Source of the DNA: Guyanagaster necrorhizus
Lineage: Eukaryota; Basidiomycota; Agaricomycetes; Agaricales; Physalacriaceae
Length of the DNA stretch: 64,000 nucleotides
Direction of reading: 5' to 3'
Assembly (NCBI RefSeq): GCF_019112545.1
Contig: NW_025064916.1
Coordinates: 192,080-256,079, forward strand
Made by a program: the position numbers and the translations under genes. The notes under the pieces were generated by a model, which saw nothing but the letters and a program-made list of their open reading frames with translations, was not told the origin of the DNA and did not search any database. Numbering within the stretch: position 1 is the stretch's first letter; each line of letters opens with the position of its first letter. Positions 34,719 to 46,070 of the stretch are shown here, one piece after another.

Positions 34719-37700
34719 GGAGATCGTAGAAAGACAAGTTAGAAACAGCGGCGAAATGTCCGATTATCAGCCATCAGCAAGGCATATTTATTGCCTAGGA
34801 TCGAACCCGGGCATTCGACCCGTAGCTATAATCCTCAGCGTAGGCCGCAGAGTTGAGAACCTAAATGGTAGGAAGGGAGTTGGTGGTGGCGCGGCCGTCT
34901 CGTACTTCGGAGAGGCGCCTTCGATCCTCCCACCTTGTCGCAATACAAAACTCTGATCTGTATGCTTTACAAGCTGAAACACCGGAGGGATTGCACTTGC
35001 GGATATATGAATGCTATTGTATAGCTCTCGGTGCCGGACAGCGGGGGAAGGGCCTCGGCCTTTAAATTTTGCTCCTGGGTTTACTCTCTACTAGCAGATT
35101 GCCGACAGTTCCAGAGCAATATAACAGACGGCCAGCCTTGGCATTTCGATCTAAGTACTCCAACTTGGCTACCGTATTTTGGACAAAAAGAACTGTAGGT
35201 ACTATCGAAGCGGGTCTCCTGGCGATCGGGTATGTATGTACGTCCGCAAGGGCGAGTATTAATTAAACATCCCTCCGACAAATAGAACGTCTCAACGGTC
35301 TCCAGTCGCTCTGAAGCAAATAAAATTTCGAGTCAGAAGGGGCTGCGACTCAAAAGAAAAGCTTCTGTCGACCACGAGTAAGCCATGACCACTAATCACC
35401 ATCAAACGCGATCCGGTCCTCGTGGAATCACTTCTCTATTGCATGTCTTCTCTTTTTCTCGATTGGTTGGTACTTAGCTTCCCACGAAGAAAACTCCCAT
35501 CCAATCAAGGTGCAGGGTGACGGTACCATTTCATATCAGTTTCAGTCCCAGACAAGCCGTGCGGGCCAGGTTACATATTTCTGCTTATTACAGCTGTCCT
35601 CTCTTCCACTCCCCTTTGTTTCTTTCTTTCTTCCATCATGTTGGGGGGGAGAGGAGACGGTATTGGTGCTGGTAGGTGTTCTCCAGCATTTATACCTTGC
35701 TTTGCTTAGTACTAACGATCCTCCAGGCCGTTGTCACTGTAAGCACCCCCTGTTCGTGGTCATCACCGGCGGTACTCACTAATATACTTCCGCAGTGGGC
35801 TTCTGGAAACGCTTTCTTACAACTGGCGACCAGATACCTCGCAAGTGCCCAAAATGTCGCCAAGGTGAGCTGTTATAACTCTGCGCAAAAACAGACATTA
35901 ATCTCTGCCGGCGGAGCCAGCCACGGTATCTGAAGCTTTCTCGGAAACCTTTTTCAATTCCCTCTGCATTTGTTCTCGGCGAGTATGGCGGTGTCATAAC
36001 ATGGACTGTGCATGGCTGAGAGCATGCTTGTGTTGGCGGTGAGTTAATCTGTACATTGATTCTCATTAATCATATCCTTATTCCACTCGAATTTTCAGCT
36101 CTCAGCCTCCAATCGCGGCCACCCGCACATCGACGGTAAAGGAGGTGAACCCCATGCACCTCGTAGCAGAGTCATGGCACCGTCCCCCTTCTATCGTCGA
36201 TAAACAGCCACTTACGTTGCCTACCATTCATCTTGTGGATTAATCCTTTCGATGTCTCTCTTTCATCACATTTCTTGTGATCTGTTTATCCTTGGGATTA
36301 TCACCATGTTGTACTAGTATATTTGGCAAGATGTACTCACTACTCTTAGATATCGTGCACAAATCTTGTATCGTATTGGGTATTGTTAATGATCGTCCGT
36401 CCTGCAAAATATTGTCATCCATTGGCATTTTTCGACATCCCATTTGTCTGATCGGTAAAAGTGAGGGAACGTGTAACTGCTTCTTATCAGCATGTATTCC
36501 TTTCGGCACCAACGTCTTGCAGCTTCTTGCTGTACAATCTTCCTCTGTCTGCTGTCTCTGGCCACAGAAGCGATCGGCAAAGGGACAGGAGCAAGGTACG
36601 ACTCGTTTGTGCCCCACGCGATCGCAATTATCGGCCCCATTCTCGAACGTCATAACGCCTTCCGACCCTATAATATCCGCCTTTTAATATTTCGATCGGC
36701 AAGGGGTATTGGTCAAGGGCAAGGGTCGCATATCACCTTGACAATATTGACACTGCGGACACGGGGAGAACAATAACTTGAAATGCAGTAAGTTTCACCT
36801 AGGGACCCACTCTCGGAGAAGACAAAGGAGAGAAAATAACAGGAAAAAAAGTCTCACCAATTATCCAGCCTCTTGAACCGACAAAGCGTTCATCATCAAA
36901 CTTTGTTCGTCGCAAAGGCAACGTCTTGGGAGATGAAACGACCCTGCCTTTGTGATGATGTGAGCATACATTAAAAACACACGACGGCCCTCACCCTGCG
37001 TCGTTGCGCCGCCGTTTTCATCTTCGAATCTGAAATTGACAACGTTAAATGACCACAAATGTGTCGGATGACCTACAGAAACTAACATCACACTGTCAAA
37101 ATCGAATGTTCTGTTGGCCAGGCGGGATCTAAGAATCTGTGGCGCCCGGTGGTCTGTGCACCAATGATGATCACCACCAATTCATGGACCAAATCCCAGC
37201 CGCGAAACAGCACATCCACAGGGCTGATGTTCCGCCGAAGAAAGATGGCCTACGCAGGTTCTGATCCGTGGACCGCCGGGGCATGCGAGCTAGTAGAATA
37301 TTGACTTGACAAGATGAAAGGCCGTGGCTGACAAGTAGACGTACAACGCTGAAGACACCGGCTAGCTAGAAGACAGTACGTTGAGGGCCGTGTTTCTGAG
37401 AGCGAGAAACCTCCTCCGGGTCCGTTATGATGGATCCATCAGCATTGCCGTCGGCAGAACCTGCAAACTTGAGGAAGAGGGTCCTTTCAAAACGACGGTC
37501 AACTCGGATAGACAGCAATCAACATGCATCGTGGAATGGAAGTCGGATGGCTGCACGAGTGCGCCTGCCTCGTATCGTTGACTCAGTTACGTCCTGATGC
37601 AAAGGATACATGAAAAATGTCCGCGGTAGTATATTCCCCCCATGATAGCATCTCGGATACCATGTCATGTACGCATGAAGGTACCCAGCTCCCTGTATAG

Positions 37701-38300
37701 CATCGTTGTCGTCGTCCCACAGGGATGATGCAGTGTACCCAGCGAGAGGGATCAGAAACAAAAACTGCATGCATTGTTTGGCCAAAGAGTCTTGGACCTA
37801 GTAGCAGGATAGCTCAGGTTCAATAAGTCTACTGTTGTATTTTAGTATCTATGCATGAGAAAGTAGCGGGTGATCATACGGGAGAATCTCAATTTGCCGA
37901 ACAACGAACATGCACATCAGCGGAAAGTCAAGCGTCTTTAAATAGAATACACCAATATCAGGCCACGTACACCACATCGTTGTACGTACGTATATGAATC
38001 ACGCATTTTAGAATGCAAAATCCACAGAATTGTATGATCAGAACGCGCTTCAGGCCTTCGACTGTCAGACCATAGGGTACGACTGACCACTGGTTCTCCC
38101 ACAGCGTATGCTCAATTCCACCCGGACGAACGTAGAGCCTGCTGGAGTCCGTTTGGATGTCTGACAATAGTCTATTCAACATTGAACTTAAGATAAGAAT
38201 ATCAAGCGAAAACGTACCATCTCAGTGACGCGTACTTCATATCGCCAAGCAGTGATGACAAAAGATAGAGCGACCATCATCCCCACGCCACCAAGATAAA
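34719..38300. other. Gene-poor region with a possible small membrane-protein exon
   Basis: No gene is assigned over about 3.6 kb. At its right end, minus-strand 38307-38218 reads MYIYLGGVGMMVALSFVITA..WRYEVRVTEM followed by a GTACGT donor. A further frame at about 38165-37958 reads IEHTLWENQWSVVPYGLTVE and IIQFCGFCILKCVIHI. They may be exons of a membrane protein, but the join is out of frame as I read it. Confidence 0.3.
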
Positions 38301-38350
38301 TGTACATGAGAACCACAAGACCACATAAGTAGATGTACAGAAACCAAAGG

Positions 38351-41300
38351 TCAAACTATGAGACAAGCATGATATGAGATACAACGGACAGAAATATTAT
38401 AGATGTCCTGCTGCCGTCAGTATGTGTTTTTCCAATTCCTATCAACGATGTGATGTGTTCAGTGTCTACATCATCCATTCAAAAAAAGGCCTTACCTCCT
38501 TACTTCTTAGCAATGCCCCACATGCACCCTCTCCACCCACCGGTCGCCAATGGCATGGGTATACCAACTCCGAGATCTCCGCCTCCAGCCGCACATGTAA
38601 CTCAGCAATCTCCTCGTCTTTCTTCGCAAGCTCGGTATTCAGCTCTCCGATATGCGCGTTGAGCTCGTCAATTTCCTCCTTCAGCTTCCCGTTGCGATGC
38701 TCCAACTCAGGCGCTTCTGCCGCACGCCGTCGGATATCATCGTTCATCCGACTATCTTTGGCAACCGCAAAGTCAGCCATCTGCCTCCAAGACTTGACAT
38801 CGTCTTCCAGAAACCTGATGCGCTCCGTAAATGTCGCACGAATAAGCGCCACGCCCCCTGTTGCTTGTTTTTCAGCAATTTGCGCGCGTTTCTCCAGCTC
38901 GGCATTCTCGCTTCGCACCGTGGTAACGTATGCTGATGCGTTCATGTACTGCTCCCTGACGAAGTCTCGGTCGTTCTCTGCTGCAAGCTTGGCCTTATTT
39001 GCATCCTCGAGCGAAACGGTGAGCAGTCGGATGGTCGACTGATCACGTTCGGACTGCTCATCGAGCACCTGGACTGTCGTTTGCTTCTGAAGAAGCTCAT
39101 TCTTCTCACGCTCGACTACCAACAGACGGTCCAAGTTGACAATTTCCTCTGATTTGGCGTTGAGGACTTTCAAAGCCCTGGCTAGCTGAGACCGTAGATC
39201 ATCTTTTTCAGGCTCGTCCTACGAGTGGCGGTAAGAACTACTTGAAGATAAGAAGCAGAGAAATATATACCTCAGGCGATAGCCGAGAAGTTCGTGGTTC
39301 CAACACTCTTGGTGGAGGAGGCGATGTAGGCGGGACCGGATTATCGTTCTCGGCTGGTTTCAATGCGGGCACTACTAAATCTTCACCACTGAGTCCTATG
39401 CTTGTTGTAGCATGAGGTGGTCCATCATTAATGTAGGACTCTGTGGGGTACATTAAGTCCTGATGAACCAGTGAGAACCGTACAGAAATTGATCGATGAA
39501 CCAGAGCTCACCGTTACTTCGTCAATTTGCATTGGGACATCGTTGGCTTCGAGAACGATCGGAGGCTCATTAACAGGCTTGGGACCAGCCTGAGCACGCC
39601 CCAATTCCGCAAGGATGTCTTGCGATGATTCTTCCTCCTCCCGCCGAAGCAACGCCTTAGTACTCTCGTCGTTAGGCCTCGCGCCGTCATCGTCATCAGC
39701 CTCATCGTCCGGGTCGGTCCGCGTATTCTCGTTCGAGTTTGAGTATTCAATGACTTGCACCTTCTCTTGCTCTTGACCCTTCCCCTTGGCCCTGGCCTTT
39801 TCCTTCTCTCTATATTGTCTCTGGATATCCAATAGCGAGAGCTTCTTTATTGTAGGGCCCTTCATCTTCGTCCGGGCCTCTTCAGCCAACTGCGCGCCTC
39901 GATCGCGCAGCTGCTCATCGCGGCCGTCTTCGATGGCGCTAGCACTCATCACAATTTCCTCTCCTGAGGGTCTCACAGGCGAGCTAAACTGCTCAATAGA
40001 GCTCGGTATTTCTCCATTCTCACCAACAGGCTGAGAACGTAGATAAGGGGAAAACCTGGATGGCGAAACCTGAGGGATTGGACCTTTGGGTTTCTCGTTA
40101 AGATTAGCCTTAGACGGAGATTTTCCTTTCATGTTTTTGACAAGGGATGTAGTCTTTTGCGGCGATGGGTGGCTTTCCTGAGACGCAATCTGCCGAGACT
40201 CAATCTGCCGAGACTGTGATTGGGTGTTATTCGAAGACTCGGTGTCTGTTGCTGGAATAACACCCCTGCGGTAGGAGTCATTGCCAGGGCTCGGCTGAGA
40301 ATGCTGATCGTGTAGTGGCGATGACGGAGGGGGGATTCCATCTTGACCTGGGGTCGGTACGGAGGCGGCAGTATCAGCAGCAGCTCTTGCAGCAGCCTCT
40401 TCTTTTTCTTTATCTATCAACGCAAGATCATCTTCCCATTGTTTCAGACGAAGACTTGTTGAAGGCGAAAGATTTCGATAGATCCGATCCGACCGCTTTG
40501 TCGAAACCGTGATGGTAGGGTTCGAAGGTGGCTCTACATTAGGAGCATCAACGGATGTCTCTTCTTCACCTGATGGGGACCGAGATGGTGCCCGGGACAT
40601 GGACTTCGAAGATGACTTTCTAGAACCGTTAAGGGCGCGCCCACGGCTTGAAGTTTGTTTGCTACTCCCAATCGACCCTCTGTTGCTGACCTTCGAAGAC
40701 CCGGCACGTCCACCTGCATCATGTTCCAAATTTGATGGTGATTTCCTCCCGGCGCTGAATGCTGCAGACGCTTCACGACTCCTACCCGGCTTCGTTCCAT
40801 TTTCAGTCGGTCCCTTGGAAATACTCTTCCTTTTCTGAGGAGGGCCCATACTACCACGCGCTTGATCTTCCGAATCACTATCACGTCCACTACCGTTGCG
40901 ACGTGGAGGTTCGTTCAGCTTCCGCTTCTTGGATGGACTGCGAACAAGCGTGGCAACATCCGGAAGATCATCAGAATCGGAGGAGACGCGCTTATGCTTT
41001 TTCGGGGTGTAAGAAGGTCTCTGGATCGAGTTGGTATCGCTCCCTTCAGACTCGGATTCAGGTTCGGGTAGAGGTTGAGATTTCTTGGTCAATGTCTGGC
41101 GAGGCTTGGAAGGCCCAGCCGTTGGAGGAGAGTTATAGTCCATCTCATGGTTAGCTACACTTTGGCGCAATTTATGTGGCTTGGCTGTCGAAGAGGACGC
41201 AGTGGAAGCTTTTGAAAGAGTATCGCTCTTCGAAATGCGAGATATAGCGGATCCACCGTGAAGAGATTTTGTGGCTGACACAAATAAGATAGAGAAAATC

Positions 41301-41573
41301 AATAAAATATCGATACTGACAATTTCTCTTCTTCTTCAACTTTTTCCTCTTCCATTCTGCAACAAGGTCTGGTGTACAATCGTGTTTGTACACCCAGGAG
41401 GGCCCCCACGGTTTTGTGGTTTCTGGGTCAACGCCATCCCATCTCACCTTGTAGCGTCTTCCCTTCTCCTGCAGAATCTCCAAGACTGTCCACAAGGTTT
41501 CTTCATCATCGCTTTTTGGGACGAATTGCGTTTCTGGCTCCGATACTTCAAATTGAGAAGCTTCATCGGCCAT
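38351..41573 (-). CDS. Chromodomain protein with long disordered linker, coiled coil and C-terminal Cys/His motif
   Basis: Exon 1 (ATG 41573) carries an N-terminal chromodomain, residues about 25-75: ETLWTVLEILQEKGRRYKVR, then WDGVDPETTKPWGPSWVYKH. The donor is GTCAGT and the next exon joins in phase 1 to STKSLHGGSAISRIS. About 600 residues follow, rich in Ser, Arg, Lys and Pro, with many NLS-like clusters (SPSKKRKLNEPPRR). After two more introns (about 39510 and 39270) comes a coiled coil: ALKVLNAKSEEIVNLDRLLV through EEIDELNAHIGELNTELAKK. The C-terminus has YPCHWRPVGGEGACGALLRS, a zinc-finger-like end seen in related agaricomycete chromodomain proteins. I joined the last exon through the GTAAGG donor near 38491 to stop at 38351; without that intron it stops at 38466. 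Nuclear, likely binds methylated histone tails. Confidence 0.85.
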
Positions 41574-43520
41574 ACAGTCCTGAGAATATCGTAGATATCA
41601 GAAATCGATGTGATTGGATACACAAAAGAGAATTTACTCTAGTGAAGTGTCTTTGTTCGTGACGGTGGCTCTGAGGATAAGGAAACAAGTAGAGCTGTCG
41701 TCACGTAGTGTGACAGACGATGCACGTGGCTGTTGTCACTCCGGTCCGAGGCTCCGATAGCCATTTCAAGTTGTTGTGGGGTCTGCAAGTCACAGATTTA
41801 AGTAATTCGTACAGGAAGGAAGCTGCTACAGGTGACCTAAATGTCTCTGCGGCAGTAAAACTTGCGAATTTTGCAATGTGTAAAGGAAATCTCCTGTACT
41901 AAGCGTCACGCTGCAGCTGCCGAACGTAACACTCCTAGTGCATCCTGAGTGGACGACCTATACACTCTTCCATGACATGCTCAGATTTGAATAGCAGACA
42001 GCCTCGGCAGTAGATATATAAAACGTACGGAATGGGTGTTCCTCACTATTATCCGAGTCGTCTAGACTGTATTCTGATCATTGCTCAGGGCGTTCGATAT
42101 ACCGACCTCCAAGCTCATCATACAGTGCGACAGGAACATCGCAAATGCATGCCTTCGACAGCGCAGTAATGCAACAAGCCGCGTCCCTTTCCATTCCATG
42201 AAGGATTTTCTCGTCTCTCTCATCAAAGTTTGGTCCCAAGTCAAGTCCCCGATTAACAATTGGATCTTCTTACACACCTGCATCTGTTCATGACAGAGGT
42301 TGAGCAGACAGAACGAGGCTAACGTCGAGTCCTGCACCTTGCTCAATATCCTTTCCAACGTTCTCTCGTCGGCTCCATAATGGATGAAACACAATGTGTC
42401 ACTACTCACCTCGGTCCTGGCTTATCCACTCGGGAAGAAGACACGTACTCATCGACCCTAAATCATCTGTTTTCCTTCCCCGCTCCCCCAGAAATCGTGT
42501 AAAGTAAATTTTCTTCGTTCTACTACTCACGCACCACCGACTCTAATCTTCGTTCATGTCTCCTCTCCGCGACAACCTTCAGAATTAGAGCTTGCATACG
42601 TGCACCTCTTTTCTTTGACTCAGTGCCTAGCAGTTGAGGGAGATCTCGAACGTGTTCCGAGGTTCAAGCCCTGCGATATGTCTTCACGCTGCTTTAAAAT
42701 TTTCTCTGGACATACGGGAATGTGGAGTGGGAAGGGCATGAAATCCAACAGCACAGAGGCATGTCCATCTGATTTGTATTTCTCTATCCACCCTCCTCAA
42801 TATTGCCTGAGCAGTACTGGAAAGCTCTTTTTCATATATCAATGGATGAAAGGCAAAGTAGTTATTTTGAATTCTTGTGCGGAAGCCCAAAGGGTAGATT
42901 TGTCGGTCATAGTCTCATATAATCAATGGCTTGCACACAAGGAACTGAGGAACTGCTAAAGGTATTCCAAGTTAATAGTTACGGCTCTCAACTGAGCATG
43001 AATAGTGCTAGATGTGTAGACTGCACCAGTTTGATTCTGCTTGAAAAATGTTCAACTCAGACCGAGTTTGCCGCCAGATCCGCGCCGGACCGTGACGCGT
43101 GGCACGTGAACCCGACGAGGAAGCTCAGCCGGCCCGAGAGCAGAATTTAGAAGTGACAACCTTCCTTACGATCTCGAAAAAAATCAGGAAAAAGATCTGC
43201 AAAAATCCGGAATATTTCAGTCGCGCCCAATGCCCACTTGACTAATTTTTGTTCTTTCAACCGTTCGTTTGGAATAAGCGAAAAATAAATTTGCGCCCGG
43301 ACCGTATCCTGCTTGGCCTAGCACTGTACCTTGGCTACGCCAAAAAATTTCGAACGTCATGAACATCTGCTTTCTTCGGTCGAACCTCGGACGGAATCTT
43401 CTGAATGCGAATACTTTGGTCCCTCTGCTGCGCCTGGTTGGTCAAACAACATTGATGATCCAGGTTAGAGCCGCTGTCGCTTGGTATTTAAGGATGGCGG
43501 GAACGCCATTATAAACAGAA
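41574..43520. other. Gene-poor region upstream of pectinesterase
   Basis: No recognised gene. The part at about 42720-43060 is AT-rich and CpG-poor but does contain CpG. The promoter of the pectinesterase gene lies at its right end. Confidence 0.35.
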
Positions 43521-44940
43521 ATGGCGTTCTTTACCATCCGTGCCCTAACGTTCTTCTCCCTTCTTTTTATCTTCGCCGCCAATGGCGTGGAGGCGACCCC
43601 CGCCGTCAAGCGAGATAGCCGCACTTCTGCGCCCAGCGGTTCTGTCGTTGTGAGAGCTAGTGGAGCGTCGTCGGGAGAATACAGCACGGTTCAGGATGCA
43701 GTGGACTCGCTCCCTGACGACGATACTGATCAGGTTATCTTCATTTATGAAGGCCAGTCTAGCTTCCTTGAATATTGGTATCGAGACTGATTGTCTGTTT
43801 AGGTACCTACAATGAACAAGTCTACATTGATCGGGATGGCCAAACGACTGTATGTGCACTGTTGTAACGCCAGAGTCGGCCAGCGCCACTGACATCCAGT
43901 TCTCAGATCATGGGCCAGACCTCCGATACCAGCAGCTACACGAGCAATACGGTTACCATCACATATTCGAGCTCTCTTGGCACAGCGGGCACTGATGATT
44001 TGACTGGGACACTACGTGTACACAAGGATAACTTTGCCCTATACAACGTTGATGTGAAAAATACGGTGCGCCTGTGACTGATTCATGAGCATACTTTTTG
44101 ATCATATGTTCTCTAGTTTGGTGAGGCCAGCACTAACGGTCAGGCGTTAGCATTGAGTGCATATGGGTCAAATCAAAGTTATTACGGTGTGGGCTTCTAC
44201 AGGTAAATTATTCTTATATCCCGTTCCAATGCAAGTACCTGACCAATAGCGAACAGCTATCAGGACACGGTACTCGCCGAAACGGGCAACCAATTCTATG
44301 GCTACTGTTACATTGAGGGAGCTGTCGACTACATTTTTGGACAATATGCGCGGGCATACTTCCACTACAACGTGATTGCTTCCGTAGGTGCTGGAGCGAT
44401 CACCGCTAACGGACGTTCATCGTCGTCCGGAGTAAGTCTATGTAAGTCATTTAAATCTGTCCATTTCGCATTTAGATTTTACTGTTGCTCTCAGTTGTCA
44501 TCAACAAAGCGACTATCACTACTAGCAGCTCGGCGACGACATCTCTCAAAGGGAAGGTATATCTTGGACGCCCATGGGAAGACTATGCTCGGTATGCCTC
44601 CCAATGTTCTGTGCATAATGGTATGTTGCTGAGCATCGATCATCAGGGTCGTCTATACATCTTGCTCTCTCGGAAATCTGATCAACAGTGCTGGATGGGA
44701 AGAATGGTCCAGCAGTGAACCCAACACCGATCATGTCACCTTTGCTGAATACGAAAGTACTGGTACGTTGATGCTGCTACATCTTGAAGATGTTTCGTGC
44801 CTGAGATTTTCTTTCCAGGAAGCGGCGCTTCTGGCACTCGCGCATCTTTTGCCACAACACTTACTTCGACCAGCGGCTACACGATATCGGACGTTTTGGG
44901 TAGTGACTATGCCGATTGGGTGGATAGCGATTACCTATAA
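43521..44940 (+). CDS. Secreted pectin methylesterase (CE8 family)
   Basis: Hydrolyses methyl esters of homogalacturonan outside the cell. ATG 43521 starts a signal peptide (MAFFTIRALTFFSLLFIFAA). Exons give VVVRASGASSGEYSTVQDAV, TYNEQVYIDRDGQTT, LRVHKDNFALYNVDVKNT, FGEASTNGQALALSAYGSNQ and SYY. The catalytic regions are YQDTVLAETGNQFYGYCYIE (QDT), GAVDYIFG with the second aspartate, and KVYLGRPWEDYAR with the arginine of the LGRPW motif. It ends SGYTISDVLGSDYADWVDSD. Six or more introns have standard borders, for example GTATGC after YAR. Motifs are complete and frames consistent, so it looks functional. A deleted fragment of a related gene lies at 22985-23140. Confidence 0.9.
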
Positions 44941-46070
44941 CTTTGGACCTATTTATATTTGGTGTAGGGCGTCATGTATTCCTGAGAGCGAACACCAATA
45001 TCCGTATTTGTCGCTTCTGGGGTGCCCAGAAAACATGCCAATATTGCTGGATTTCCCTCTGTTGATGTTCTGTTGTGCCATTGAGCGGCATATCGTTCTC
45101 AAGCTTGTACACCAAGTCGAGCTAAAACTGCGATACTTCAGTATCTATTTATAAAGGATATGCTAGTCATTGATCCTCTACCACGACGAAGAGTTGATAT
45201 GAGTACGCGTTCATTGATATGCAAAACGACTGCTTACCGAACCACACTGTCACGAGGTTGGCGTAGGAAGATCGCAGAAGAGAGGATGATATGGTTGGCA
45301 ACCACCAATGGTCAACGTGCACGATCCAAGACAGTAAATGCCCTCGGCCTAGTCTCTCTACGAATGTGTCAGAACAAAAATTAACAACGATTGGAATAAA
45401 AGCTACATACGATCACGACAGGCCAACTACGGGAGGCACATGAAGTAGTAAATCGGAGTAGATAACAGGTTGTCTATGAGAGAGGCGGGCGGGTGAAAAG
45501 TCAGAGGACCTTTTATTGGTCTTGGCAAAATCGTTATTGCAAGATTGTCTCTCGGGACGGCGGGACCGGCCCACGCGTTTAACGAGCGTGATCCTTACGA
45601 TTCGGACTTGCTTTCTTTCCTTCTTCCAGGCACATGAAATGTCAAGGCGCCGACTTGCCCAGAGCAATCTGAACTCACGGCAAGATTTTTCTTCAAGTTT
45701 TCTCCCTTCCCTTATCTCAGTAAAAGCTATCTCTACAGCTGGTGATCCATTTTTGAAAAGGTTTGTCTTCCGCCAGCGTTGGTTATTGATCCCAGTTTAA
45801 TGTACACACCGACTGTAGTGCCTTGTCCTCGTTTCATTACGGCAAGCTGCCCTACCCCTCTGTGGACTTCCCCCGGATAGGACTACTCTCCACGGTACCA
45901 AGCGATGCTTTGGATAAGCTTATCGAGGCTGTAAATGCGGCTTCTGCTAGTGGTGATCTGTATAGTGCGATAATCCAGACATTGACTACCCATCAGTGGC
46001 GGCCGGATTGATTTTGTTTACAGGAACAGCCGAATCAGCTTCCACTGGCCTTCTCCTCGTGGCTTCAACC
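44941..46070. other. Spacer between pectinesterase and block B copy 2
   Basis: No gene recognised. A short frame near 45823-46011 (FHYGKLPYPSVDFPRIGLLS) looks protein-like, but I cannot assign it. Confidence 0.35.

Noticed and set aside
34794..34850. tRNA-like sequence on the minus strand (hairpin next to GGTTCGATCC and a pairing GCCTA/TAGGC)
   Set aside because: Only about 55 nt between the pairing ends, no D arm and no proper T stem.
35640..36060. Possible multi-exon secreted protein upstream of 36.1 kb
   Set aside because: Frames are broken and no family pattern is recognised; the listed starts are not ATG.
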